A stretch of DNA of 64,000 nt from Zea mays (taxonomy: Eukaryota; Streptophyta; Magnoliopsida; Poales; Poaceae). The position numbers and the translations under genes are program-made. The notes beneath the pieces were generated by a model. It was not told the origin of the DNA and did not search any database. It worked only from the letters and a program-made list of their open reading frames with translations. The DNA lies in contig NC_050104.1 of NCBI RefSeq assembly GCF_902167145.1, positions 14,468,001-14,532,000 on the forward strand. The letters are read 5' to 3'. Shown here one piece after another: positions 1-12,531 of this stretch (position 1 is its first letter; each line of letters opens with the position of its first letter).

Positions 1-1
1 G

Positions 2-2026
2 CAGACAGTCACTATCAGCGAAGACCTCACTTCGCATGAAGAGGAGAAGCTCCTCTGCTGCCTGTCCAAGAACAAGGATGTCTTCGCCTGGTCAGCCCTC
101 GACCTGGTCGGGGTCAGCCGATCCATAATTGAGCACAGCTTGGGAATCGACCCCTCGGTGAGGCCGAAAAAACAGCGGCTTCGCAAGATGTCCGACGAGA
201 AGACAGAGGCCGCCAAGGCAGAAGTGCACCGCCTCCTAGAAGCCAAATTCATCGAGCCGGTGGCTTACCCCACGTGGCTCTCCAACGTTGTGATGGTGCA
301 GAAAAAGAGCGGGAAGTGGCGAATGTGCATCGACTTCACCAGTCTCAATAAAGCCTGCCCAAAGGACAACTTCCCGTTGCCGCGGATCGACAAAATAGTC
401 GATAGCGCGGCCGGATGCGAAGTCATGTCACTCCTCGACTGCTTCTCCGGTTACCACCAGATTTACATGAAGGAGGAAGACAAGGCTAGCACCAGTTTTA
501 TAACACCCTTCGGCACATATTGCTTCATCAGAATGCCGGAGGGACTCAAGAACGCCGGGTCCACCTTCTCCAGGCTTACCAAGATGGTGCTCGAAGGGCA
601 AGTTGGCAGAAATATATTCACATATGTGGACGACATCGTCGTCGCCAGCAAGAGCAAGGCGGACCATCTCACTGACCTCGCCGAGACATTCACGAACATG
701 CGAGAAGCACGACTCCGCCTAAACCCGGAAAAGTGCGTCTTCGGCGTTCGCCAAGGCAAAATATTGGGCTACCTGGTATCACACCGCGGCATCGAGGCCA
801 ACCCAACCAAAATTCAAGCCATCATAAACATGACGCCTCCGCAGTCCGCCAGAGATGTCCAGCGCTTGACGGGGAGATTGGCCGCCCTCAACAGATTCAT
901 CTTCAGATCTGCTGAGCGAAGTCTCCCTTTCCTCAAAACTCTCCGTGGCGCAAAAGACTTCGCTTGGGGACCAGAGCAGGCAGCGGCCTTTGCATCATTA
1001 AAACAGTACCTGTCGGAGTTAGCAGTCCTTACAAGCCCCGACTCTTCACTACCTCTGTTGCTCTATGTTGCCGCTTCGCCGCATGCAGTCAGCGCGGCAC
1101 TGGTGCAGGAGCAGGTAGTTGAGGGCGTGATCAGGCAGTGCCCAATTTATTACGTCTCCGAAGTGCTGACGCCGTCAGAATGTAACATGACAGAACTGGA
1201 GAAGATTGCCTACGCAGTCGTTATGTCTTCGCGCAAATTGCGCCATTATTTTGAAGCATTCGAGGTCCGGGTCACCTCAGACAGGGGACTCGGCGAATTG
1301 TTCAGAAACCCGGAAGCATCGGTGAGGATTGCCAAGTGGGCGGCCGAACTCTCCGGCTACCACATCAATTTCAAGCCCAGGACAGCCATCAAGTCACAAG
1401 TCCTGGCAGACTTCGTCGTCGACTGGACTGGGCCAATAACACAGCCGGACCCGTCCGCAGAGAAGGTTTGGACGATCCATTGCGACGGTGCATGGTGCCA
1501 TGCGGGGGCAGGCGTCGCGGCAGTCATCACCTCACCAACCGGAGTCAAGCACAAATATGCGGCTCGCCTCAGCTTCGCCCTGGAATCCGACAGATGCACA
1601 AATAACATAGCAGAATACGAAGCAGTCATCCTCGGTCTTCGCAAGCTGATGGCCCTTGGGGTCACCACCTGCATCATCAAAACAGACTCCAAGATAGTTG
1701 CCGGCCAGGTTGAGAAAGACTATGCAGCAAAGGACCCCGCACTCATACAATACCTCGCGGCCATCCGAAGTCTCGAGAGACAATTCAAGGGGTTCACTTT
1801 GCAGCATGTGGACCGGGCCAAGAATGAAGAAGCCGACGCATTGGCCAAGGTCGCCGCCAGAGGCGAGTCCCTGCCCTCCGACGTGTTCTACCATGTCATC
1901 AGCACACCAGCCGTCCGGAGCCCTGAAGGGCTCCAAATAACCAATGACCGCGAGGGCCACCGCATAGTCAACCTTATCATGACCGAAGACTGGCGGGCAC
2001 CAATAACTCTGTTCCTACAGGGGTAT
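2..2026 (+). CDS. pol: Element A pol, part 1: reverse transcriptase and RNase H
   Basis: The frame is open from base 2 to the E insertion at 2027, so it enters from outside the window and has no start here. RT motifs run in order: a fingers motif LNKACPKDNFPLPRID near 343-390, the LLDCFSGYHQI block near 430-462, and the YVDD active site at 623-634. The Gypsy-type tether with LLLYVAAS follows near 1057-1080. RNase H begins at about 1469, with its first catalytic Asp codon at 1484-1486, followed by the NNIAEYEA and TDS motifs. The enzyme copies element RNA into cDNA inside cytoplasmic virus-like particles and degrades the RNA strand. About 30 codons past RNase H the frame runs into E's LTR; apparent coding beyond 2026 is LTR sequence. 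The same frame resumes with integrase at 25496. Confidence 0.92.
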
Positions 2027-5000
2027 TGTCACACCCGGTTTTGGAAGGCAAACCGAATGCGAACTATGTACGTGCCAGGATCAGAACTCACGTACACAGC
2101 GATTACATAAATGAACATCATCACACAATGCTCGAATAATAACATAAAAGGGTACTTATTACATCATAGAGTCATAGACATCCACATATTCATTGTCTTA
2201 ACAAGTAAATCAAAGTACTAGCGAAACGCAGTAAAGATAAGGCCTCCACAGGCAGCTGACTGGGGGTTGCCGCCAACCCACACCTAAAACTCGTCGTAGT
2301 CTTGGAACTCCTGGAAGTCTCCTTCCACGACTTCATCTCCTCCTGAGCAGTGGTTGCAATGCGGACAACCTGGTGTTTGGTGGTAAAGCAAGGATGAGTA
2401 CACATCAACGTACTCAGCAAATGTCCCGTTTGGCTGAAGTGGACTAGCTTTATGTGGGGTTAGGCTCAAGCAGTTGCTTTTAGTTGGTCAGGTATTTATC
2501 ATTAGTAGAAGCCAGATTTTAGCATTAACCAACCCGTAAACCATTTCCTCATTGAGGAACAACACCATCATAGTCGAACCAAAACCATAACATAACCCTT
2601 GTATCTCGAACCATCTGTATCTCTAATCAAAGAGGATCCCAAGGCTGCTCTTAACCGTGAGCACGGCTGATATACCAGTTTCATTACCCTCTGCAGAGGT
2701 TGCACACTTTACCCATGAGTCATGATTCCCTTTCTACCCGGGGAGAGCTAATCCCCATTGACCACTACCTAGGTGGTCCGGCAGGGCATCACTACGTAGC
2801 TTTTACAAAGATTCCCCAGAGATCATAGCTGCCCGTTAGGTTTCTCCAGTTTGATAAACACAGTACCCCTCCCCGCAGGAGAGTGACTAACAAAGAGCAA
2901 AACGAAAGAACCTCGGCACTCAGCCTCGGCAGAGCAAGCACTGTGCCTGGACCCCATTGACGGCACGACGGCTAAGCAACTACACCTCTAGTTCATCTAA
3001 TTAATCAGCTAAGGGCATCCCATTTCACCCTCATGGTTGCACTGTTATCCCGGGTGGTCTCTCAACGAACCAGTCCTTACGGAGAGGTACTCAGGAAACA
3101 ACCTGAGCCCCCTAGAGTATCACAAGATCATCAACATCATCAGGATAACAGTATCATAAATAGCCACATCATGTTCATTGATTATGTTAAAGCAATAGCA
3201 AAGTGCTAACCATAATAGCCCATAAGGTCATCAAGAATAAAGTAAAATGTAAAGCTAGTCAATCCTTAGGTTTCAAGTAAGTAGTGCGGGGTAGTAAGTT
3301 ATAAATGAATAGGACATAATGGGACAGAGGACACTTGCCTTCACCAAACTGCTGATCAGGGATTTCCTCTGCAACTTCCTCGGGAAACACAGACTGCTCG
3401 TTGTCTACGTAAAGTAATCATTCACACTATGCACTTGGGAAAATAACAAACAAAAGAAACATACCAAACAAATGCAGCAGAGAGAGATCACAAGTTCATA
3501 GTTGAAAAGGGATAGGCACTCTGGTGTTCCCTAGGTCTGGAGTAGAGGACTATACAAAGTGATTCATTATCCACTAATCAAGTTCAAGTCAGTGGTGGGG
3601 TTAAATCCTTGCATGGTTTTAAGTTCCTAAACTTAGGTGTTTAAGTCCATAAACTTAAGTGCTCCAACTTTTATTAAAGTCTACTATCTTTTATTTATCT
3701 CAAATAGGGTTCCCATAACATTAACTTTATCCTAATGATTAACCATTAATTGGGACATGGAAACAGCAGGGAAACATTGCATAAACAGATAGATAATAAT
3801 ATCATGAACATTTTGCAATTCGAAGCACCTAATTTGGAGTTCATATGACAAAGTTATGAATTTTACAAGTTTAGGGGTTAAAATTATACCCTAAGGACCT
3901 ATTTTGAATTAAATAAAAGGTCCGAGGACCTAACTGCACGAAACCAGGGACGGCGGGCGCAATTTCCAGAAAACAGGGGGGTTCTTTAAGAAAATGCGCG
4001 GGCGAAGGGGTATCGGGCGCCTACAGCCGTTGGATCTCAGATCGACGGCCAGGATTAGATCCCGCGGCGGGCGCGCGGGCGCGCGGCGGCGTGAGCGGCT
4101 GACAGGCGGGGCCGGGCGGGCAGCGCGGGCGCGGGCGACTGGCAGGCGGGGCCGGGAGGGCAGCGCGGGCGCGGGCGACTGGCAGGCGGGGCCCAGTTGG
4201 CAGGGAGGCGGGGCGCGGGGGAAACGGCTCTGGGCCGTTGGATCTTGGGCGGACGGTTGAGGTTGGGTTCGGGTTATTTGAATCCATGCCGTCCGATCTA
4301 ATATAGACGGCGGGGATGGGGTGGCTGGCTCCCGTCTCCTTCGGCTAGCTGGGGCGGCGGCGCTCGTCCCCGCGGCGGAGGAGCTCGCCGGAGACGAGGG
4401 GCGCGGGGGCCCTGCGGGTCCTTGGGGCGATCCGAGTGGCCGTGGAGGTTAGGGAGGGCACGGGGAATCCATTGGTGGGGTCTGGGTCGGGGCAGGGGCA
4501 CCGGAGGGGGGTGGCTCACGGCGGAGTGGCTCGGCGGCGGCGGTAAGCAACTCCGACGAGCAATCAAACGCAGCAGAGAGCAAAATAAAGGCCAATAGGG
4601 GCGGGAGAGGTTCTTTACCTCAAGGCGGGCTCCGGGGACTCCTCGGCGGCGACGGAGACGCGACGGTGGCCCGGGTCGACGGTGGCGGCTGCACGGCGGA
4701 CGGCGGGTGAGCGCGGGCAGAGAGAAATAGGGAGGGGAAGGGGAAATTGGTGCGCGTTCCGGGTTGCGGACGTCAGGGCGAAGCTCACCGTGGCAATGGA
4801 CACGGCGGAGCTCCAACGGCGGCCGGGAACCGAGCTCGGAACGGCGGGGTTTACGGCGGCGGCGCTCTGGCGTGCGCACAGCGAGGGAGAGGTGGAAGAG
4901 GGGGGCCGGTTGGTGCGCAAATGAGGGAGGGGGAGATGGCGAGCAAGGCTCGGGGCTCAAGTGGCCGAGGGCGAGGTGGGGCGAGCCCCACGCGCGACGT

Positions 5001-5614
5001 GGGCGCGGAGACCGCGGCACGCACGGCGGCGGTTACGCGAAGACGGAGAAGCTGACAAGCTGGGCCCACGGCGCAGAGAGAGAGAAGAAAGCGGGTGCGG
5101 GCGCGAGGGAAGCGGGGCTGACGGGCCGGGCCCACGGGCAGAGAGAGAGCGAGGGAGCGGGCGCGCGCGGGGAAGCGGCAGCGCCGACAGGCCGGGCCCG
5201 CTGCGCAGAGAGAGGAGGGGGGAGAGGCGCGCGCGCGAGGTGGGCCGACTGGGCCGAAAGGCCGAGGGGGGCGGGGAAGTGGGCTGCTTTGCCTTTTTCT
5301 TTTATTTTGGAATTGTTTTCTCCTTTTCTTTTATTTATTCTATTTGATTCAAATTCAAATGAGCCCCAAATTCAAATTAGACTTTTTGAGAATTATGCAC
5401 CAAACAAAAGTGAAATCTAGGGTTCAACATGATGCAACAATTCATATTCCCTTAGGGTTTGAGCTAATAGACTATAATTACAAATAAAATAACCACTTTT
5501 CTCCTATAGAAATGAGAAAGAGAAGATTGGGAAAGGATGAAAAAAAGGGAAGTAACACCTGAATTTGTGAATATGAGCAAAGAAATTTTATACCCCCAAA
5601 TTCAGGGTGTTACA
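2027..5614 (-). repeat. Element E 3' LTR (left copy, 3588 bp)
   Basis: It begins tgtcacaccc and ends gggtgttaca on the plus strand and matches 21911-25490 over its whole length. The 8-bp length difference is an extra gcgcgggc-type unit near 4070-4085 in this copy plus compensating 1-bp indels. The centre (about 3940-5280) is extremely GC-rich with many long but biologically empty open frames. A TATA-like CTATATTA on the element strand lies at 4299-4306, marking the probable U3/R boundary. No host coding sequence is present. Confidence 0.95.
4299..4306 (-). promoter_or_regulatory. TATA-like box in element E LTR
   Basis: The element strand reads CTATATTAG here, just upstream of GC-rich sequence. 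It is the best TATA candidate in the LTR. The same motif is present in the other LTR copy near 24173-24181. Activity is inferred only. Confidence 0.5.
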
Positions 5615-5634
5615 AACCTATCCCCCTTAAAAGA
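5615..5634 (-). other. Element E polypurine tract
   Basis: Directly inside the left LTR the minus strand reads a purine run containing AAGGGGGATAGG. This is the standard plus-strand primer position for an element transcribed right to left. It confirms that the left LTR is the 3' LTR. Confidence 0.8.
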
Positions 5635-5650
5635 ATCTCGCCCCCGAGAT

Positions 5651-8600
5651 TCAGGGTTGGTCAGCAAAGAGTTCAAGGTATTTGGCTTTTAGATCATCTT
5701 CTCGTTCCCAGGTTGCTTCTTCCTCAGAGTGGTGACCCCATCTGACTTTGCACATTCTGATGGTGTTTCTCCGGGTGACCCTGTCTGCAAACTCCAAAAT
5801 CTGCGTTGGCTTCTCTATGTAGGTCAGATCTTCCTGAACTTCCAAACCCTCCACTGGCAATTGCTCTTCTGGTACTCGCAGACATTTCTTCAATTGCGAC
5901 ACGTGGAACACGTTGTGCACTGCCGACAAACTTTCTGGTAGGTTGAGTTGGTAAGCCACTTCTCCACGCTTTGTTTGAATCTGATATGGTCCGACGTACC
6001 GGGGTGCTAACTTGCCTTTAACTCCGAACCTTCTGACTCCCCTGATAGGTGACACCTTCAAATAGACGTAATCTCCCACTTCGAAACTCAGTTCTCTTCT
6101 CCTTCGGTCCGCATAGCTTCGCTGTCTTGACTGGGCTGTCTTTAGATTCTCCCGAACCATTTTGATATTCTCTTCAGCTTCAAGCAAGATGTCGGGGCCA
6201 AACACCTGTCTCTCTCCAGGCTGGTCCCAATGCAGCGGAGTCCTACAACTCCGTCCATAGAGTGCCTGAAACGGTGACATCTTCAAGCTGGCCTGGTAAC
6301 TATTGTTGTAGGAGAATTCTGCATAAGGTAATCTTTTGTCCCATCCTGACTTGTCTTGCAACGCACAGGCTCTCAACATATCTTCTAGGATCTGATTAGT
6401 TCTTTCAGTCTGACCGTCTGTCTGCGGGTGATAAGCTGAGCTGAAGTTCAAATGGGTGCCCAAAGCTTCTTGTAGCTGCTGCCAAAAATGAGAGGTAAAT
6501 TGTGTTCCTCGATCTGACACTATCTTCTTCGGCATACCATGAAGGCAGACTATCCGTGACATGTATAACTCAGCTAACGTTGCTCCGGTGTATGTTGTCT
6601 TCACAGGTATGAAATGGGCCACCTTTGTTAGGCGGTCCACAACCACCCAGATGGAATCATAACCGGCCCGGGTGCGAGGTAGGCCAACTATAAAATCCAT
6701 CCCGATCTCATCCCACTTCCACTGGGGAATCCGCAATGGCTGCAACAATCCGGCAGGCCTCTGATGCTCTGCTTTGGTTCTCTGACAACTATCACAGATG
6801 GCGACATATTCTGCGATCTCTCTTTTCATGCCATACCACCAAAACCTTCTTTTTAAGTCCTGGTACATCTTCTCACTTCCAGGATGTATGGAGTAGGCTG
6901 TCTCATGAGCTTCCTTGAGGATCAGTTCCCGGATAGGTTTGAGGTCGGGAACACACAATCGGTCTTTGAACCATATTACCCCTTCTTCATCCTCTCGAAA
7001 GTCTTTGCCTCTTCCTTCTAGGATCAGCTGCCGGATCTTGTTGATGTTTTCATCATCCTTCTGCCCTTCTTTGATCTCCCGCTCTAGGGTGGGCTCTAAT
7101 TCCACTGTCACTCATTGTGTACTATTCAGGAAGCCGAGGCTCAGTCTGTCAAATTCCTTGGCTAACTCATATGGCATTGGGTGCGAGGCCAACATATTAA
7201 CTTGACTTTTCCTGCTCAGAGCATCTGCAACAACATTGGCTTTGCCCGGATGGTAATGTATCTCCAACTCATAGTCTTTGATCAGTTCCAACCATCTTCG
7301 CTGCCTCATGTTTAACTCTGACTGGGTGAATATGTACTTCAGACTTTTATGATCTGTGTAGATGTCGCACTTCTGCCCATACAGGTAATGTCTCCAGGTC
7401 TTTAAAGCATGAACCACTGCTGCCAACTCCAGGTCATGTGTGGGATAGTTTTTCTCATGGATCTTCAGCTGTCGAGACGAGTATGCTACAACTCTCCCTT
7501 CTTGCATTAGCACACATCCCAATCCGGTGTAAGAAGCGTCGCAATACACTGAGAATGACTTGTGAACATCAGGCAGGACTAACACAGGAGCTGTAGTCAA
7601 TCTATTCTTCAGTTCTTCAAATGCTTCCTGACACTTTTGGGTCCACTTAAACTCAACTTTCTTCGCTAGTAACGCTATCATCGGTCTAGCAATCTTTGAA
7701 AAGCCTTCAATGAAACGCCTGTAATATCCAGCCATTCCGATGAAGCTCTTGATCCCGCGAACATCCTTCGGTGCTTTCCAGTTCAGGATATCTGCTACTT
7801 TCTTTGGATCTACTGCCAACCCATCTTGATTTATGATGTGACCCAGAAACAAGACTTCATGAATCCAGAACTCGCATTTGCCCAGCTTGGCATACAACTG
7901 ATGTTCTCGAAGCCTTTGCAATACCATCTTCAAATGCTCCACATGGTCTTCCTCACTTTGAGAGTATATGAGAATGTCATCGATGAACACTACCACAAAC
8001 TTGTCCAGATAATCCATGAACACACTGTTCATCAGGTACATGAAGAAGGCTGGCGCATTTGTCAAACCAAAGGACATAACTGTGAACTCATATAACCCAT
8101 ACTTGGTGATGAATGCCGTCTTCGGTATATCCGAGGGTCGGATTCTGAGTTGATGGTAACCAGATCTCAGATCTATCTTCGAGAATACGCTGGCACCTCT
8201 GAGCTGGTCAAACAGATCTTCTATCCTTGGCAGGGGGTACTTGTTCTTGATAGTGACTTCATTCAAGGCCCTGTAGTCTATGCACATCCTTTTGGTACCA
8301 TCTTTCTTCTCTACAAACAACACTGGGGCGGCCCAAGGCGAGGTGCTTGGCCTGATGTAACCCTTCTCTAACATCTCATCTATCTGCTTCTTGAGTTCCA
8401 CCAATTCTGGTCCAGACACTCGATAGGCTCTTTTGGAAATGGGGGCGGTACCAGGGATAAGCTCTATGGCAAATTCGACTTTTCTCTCGGGTGGCATGCC
8501 CCTTAACTCTTCGGGAAACACATCCGGAAAGTCCGACACAACCTCGATATCCTCGAGCGTGTTAGGCTCCTTACTATCAACTGAAATCTGGTGACAGACT

Positions 8601-9292
8601 CCCTCTTCTGACTTAGGCATCCTTAGCTTGGCCACTACCTCTTCTCCTGACGGGGACTTCAATGTTACGGTCCTCTTGTCACAACTAACATTCGCCTCAT
8701 ACTTCATTAACCAATTCATCCCTAGGATGATATCTACCCCAAGGGTGTCTATTACTATTAGATCACTGGGGAACCCTATCCCCCTTATTTCCACCCTTAC
8801 ATTTGAGCATATTTTATCTGTTTGCACCTTGCCACCAACCGAATTAATCCTCATGGGCGGCATCATTGCCTCTACTGAGATGTTATGCAATTCTACCCAT
8901 GTTGCAGTGACAAATGAATGAGTTGCACCAGTATCAAATAACACTTTCGCGGGATGAGATTTGACTGAAAACATACCTACTGCCACATCTGGTGCATCCT
9001 GAATTGCTTCGGCCTCCAAGTGGTTCACCTTTCCACGGTTGTACGCTTGGTTACGATTGCCTGCTGCTGGCTGCAGTACACCTTGCCTTGTTGGAGCATT
9101 GGGGTTGGTCTGCTGCTGCGCCAACTTCTTTGGGCACTGCATCGCCCAGTGGCCTTGATCTCCGCAGTGGAAACATCCTCTGCCTCCTCCTTGTGCTGGG
9201 GCTGCTTGGTTGCTCTGATTTGCTGCTGGGACAGGAAGGCGAGGTGCCTGGTTGTTCTGCTTCTGATACTGATTACCTCCCTGCTGGCTGTG
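5651..9292 (-). CDS. pol: Element E gag C-terminus and pol: zinc knuckle, protease, RT, RNase H, integrase, chromodomain
   Basis: A single frame carries, in order: a canonical CX2CX4HX4C knuckle ([14 protein letters not shown], near 9130-9175), the protease motif DTGATHS (near 8915-8935), RT with FIDD at about 7977-7988, and RNase H ending in ADALSRK near 7215-7235. Integrase follows with its HHCC finger, the D-D-E core ([19 protein letters not shown]) and a C-terminal chromodomain-like segment near 5655-5830 (WEREDDL). The chromodomain is the hallmark of chromoviruses and is thought to guide integration to heterochromatin. One in-frame TGA (7112-7114) lies between RNase H and integrase; otherwise the frame is open for about 1200 codons. 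The upstream gag is separated by F, which entered just before the knuckle. The stop at 5651-5653 follows the chromodomain. Confidence 0.93.
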
Positions 9293-12200
9293 TGTCACAC
9301 CCGGCTTTAAGGAACAAAGCCAGGTGCATCTCATACATGCGCCAAGAAGACAACATATATAATAACAGAGTGTATAGAGATAAATGTCACAATAATCAGA
9401 GTATTTATTACATAGCGGAAGACTTATTACAAAATAAAAGATAAAAGTAAAACGAACTAAGGATCGTTGGCGCCAATGTCAACTGAGAAACGCCACCTAG
9501 ATCAGATCGAACTCCTCGCCTTGTGGCTCCTCCTGAACCACCTGCTCTTCTCCTGTGGGGGGTGTGAGACAGCAAGGGTGAGCTCACACATGATCATCGC
9601 TCAACAAGTTGTGGGGAATAATGTGACATGAACTCACCAAAGGTGGGAGCTCATGGAGTGTAAGGCTTATCAAAGAGAATGGTTAAAGCTGAGCATTGCT
9701 TTTAAGTAGTTGGTCAAAATTTTATTAGCAGTTACTAAGTGTAAGTAAATACCAAACCATAAGTAAAGTAATAGAACAAAATTAATAACAAACCCATGCA
9801 ATGCAAATGACAAAATTGAATTTAAGTTCCATAATTTAATCATCAGAGAGTCCTGAGCTGCTCATGACCGTGAGCTCGGCTAGTATACCAGTTTTACACT
9901 CTACAGAGGTTGTACCCTTTACCCACAAGTCATGTTACCCATCTGCCAAGGGGTCGCGAATCCCATACACCTCTACCTAGGAAGCGCGGCAGGGCAACAC
10001 TACGAGGCCTTTACAAAGTTCCACTAGCTTCCGACAACCCGCTACAATTTATAGGAAGTTCCAATGCAGGGTTCCTGGCTGACCGCCATCGCAGCAAAAT
10101 CAACCAGGGACCTCCCTACACTGACCACTCCCCTACTGCCCTTGCCCCTTTCGGGTAAGGTAATCTTCCACTAGCTTTCCTAATTAGTCAGCCAAGGGCG
10201 TCCCATTAAACCCTTGTGGTGGCACGTGGTTCTCAAGTTAAGCTCTATGTTCCAATTAACATTAATGAACTTGACATGGACATAAACAGAATAACAAGAA
10301 TAATTGGAACATAGATATAATAAATGATTATCCCAAAACCATGTAAAGCAATAGCAAACTATCCAGTGATTCAGGGGTAAACAAGGTAATGAGATAAACA
10401 AATCTAGGGTAACCTATTGGGTCCCATCAAAATTAGCCTATGCAGGAATAAGTGATATTAAAGAACAATATTAGGTAAAAAGTGGTCAAGGGCACAACTT
10501 GCCTTCAATGAGCTCCTGCTCAGCTACTTCTACCTGCTGAATACCCGGATCCTCGATCACTGGCTCTTCTACTCGCCACAATACAAACAAGCATAGTACA
10601 AAGGAGAAATTAACATCACACCAAACATATATACAAAATACATATTAATAATATATACATTAAAATGAGATCATAGGAAAAAGAATCACTAAATTCAGAG
10701 TTATGGATTTTAAGATATGATTTTCCGGAGGTTTCATGTATTTGGTACAAGATAAATTAAGGGATTAATTTTAATATAGTTTTCATGTTAAAACAGAGAC
10801 ACTATGTGATGAACAATATTATTACAAAATTATAGGAACCGGAATAGACTAAAAAGGAGTTAATACAAATTTTCTATGAATTAATTAAGTTCCTGCAATT
10901 ATTTTTACACTAAAAAGTATTTTCTAGTTGAATTTATTTATTTTTTTCTGTTCTCTGGACCGAGCGCTAAAAACAGATAAGTCTAGGGTCTAACGCGAAA
11001 GAAACCCAAGATACAGATTTACCCCGCGATGGATGGCGGGTTAAATTCAATAGATCCCAGGGTCTCTTCTGCGAAACGGCCTGGCCGAAGAGGTATCTCA
11101 AGATCTCGGCCAGTGGATTTATGATGCATGGTGCAGATTAGATCGCGAAAGGGTATGTTGCGCTGACTGTTGGATGGAGATACGACGGCCCAGATTTTAT
11201 AATTTCTGATCTAACCGATGCCGCCCGATCTCGATCTGATGACCCCCGATTAATCACACGAAGGGCTGCCCAGTTCTAATCTCAGTCGCGCAAAGAAGAT
11301 CGAACGGTGACCGTGCGTCTTCAACCTCCCAATAGCCCACATACCAAACTCTCTCTCTCTCCTCCATCGGCATGCCGATCACACTGGCCCGACCATGGTG
11401 TCGCGCTGGTGCACCAGGCTACTATAATGCAGTTCGAAGGCGACCAAGGAATATTGAGGGAATCATCGCGACGGAAGAGGCACTCACCACAACGACGAGG
11501 ACACGATTCCTAGCTGCACAGCAGTGGTTGTCGGCTCCGAAGAATCACGGAGTGCCACGATGATCGTACGTCAGGCCCACCCAAAAGCTAGGAGGCAGCC
11601 AACGACGAGTTCGACGCCGACGGCCACACCCAACTGTATCACGTGGTGACTATCTACCAGCGGCTCTCTCCCTCACGGGAGATCCGGCAGTGATGAAACT
11701 CTCGACCTGAACTACTTCCACGGCTGGCAAGGTCAAGGATATGAAGGGGAGACTCGAGGGCTTGGTCCATATAGCAGTAGCGCCAAATCCGGAGACGGTT
11801 ACATCCTAGCAAACGGTGCGAGAGCGATTTCTGAGGAAGGCCAGGACAACGTCAATTCACACGATGCATGACACAAGCTTCCGGCTTGGTAATAAAATAA
11901 TAATAAAAAACAAAACAAAGGTTGGCTACTGTGGCGGTTAAATGGGACATGGAGGGCCGATGGTGCACATGCACGTGGGTTTGGACTTTCCCTTTTTTTA
12001 TTCTGTTTTCTTTTCATATTTTTTTGTTTGAGTTTAATTGGAATCAAAAGTTCAAGTTTTCTTTTATAAATTTGGTAATCTGAATGAAGAAATACATAAG
12101 TAGTCCGCATGAGATATAAATATATTGATTTGCTCACCCTTTATTACTTTAATTTAATCAATGCAACATGGTGTTTACGTACAGGTTAAAGAAGAATTTG

Positions 12201-12494
12201 TACAAATTTACTGTCCTCCCCTTTCTTATCAATCTATTTTCTTTTCTTTTATAATTTCTGTTTTCAAATTCATTTTTTTTCAAACTCAAACTTGTTTCAT
12301 CCATTTGAATACAAATACGATAATACAATAACGCCAGCATGACATGCACATCTCTGTATTTATTCATTTATCATTTGCCTAATTCAATTCCATTAGTAGA
12401 ATATGAAAAAGGGAAAAATTAAGTGATCACATAAATCTTTTTATAATCTCCCCATACTCAGGTATTTTTATACTCCAAATATTTGGGTATTACA
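9293..12494 (-). repeat. Element F 3' LTR (left copy, 3202 bp)
   Basis: It begins tgtcacaccc and ends gggtattaca on the plus strand. A TATA-like TTATAAAAT on the element strand lies at 11194-11202. The observed differences from the right copy are single substitutions, for example ctctacag versus ctctgcag near 9900, and gttggc versus attggc near 11930. Open frames inside it are duplicated in both LTRs and are not genes. Confidence 0.95.
11194..11202 (-). promoter_or_regulatory. TATA-like box in element F LTR
   Basis: TTATAAAAT on the element strand, repeated in the other LTR near 18010-18018. It is the likely core promoter of the element, by position and sequence only. Confidence 0.5.
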
Positions 12495-12515
12495 AATCCT
12501 ACCCCCTTAAATTGA
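12495..12515 (-). other. Element F polypurine tract
   Basis: The minus strand immediately inside the left LTR reads a purine-rich run containing TTAAGGGGGTAGGATT. This is the expected plus-strand priming site next to the 3' LTR, and it resembles E's tract. Confidence 0.8.
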
Positions 12516-12531
12516 ATTTCGTCCTCGAGAT

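Noticed and set aside
3994..5420. Several long overlapping frames on both strands in the GC-rich part of E's LTR, repeated at 24221-25296
   Set aside because: They occur in both LTR copies, overlap on both strands, are low-complexity Arg/Gly/Ala/Pro, and include indels between copies that break them. They are composition artefacts.
9910..12367. Open frames in F's left LTR (for example at 9910, 11307 and 11799)
   Set aside because: The same frames recur at +6816 in the right LTR and show no coding features; they are duplicated LTR sequence.
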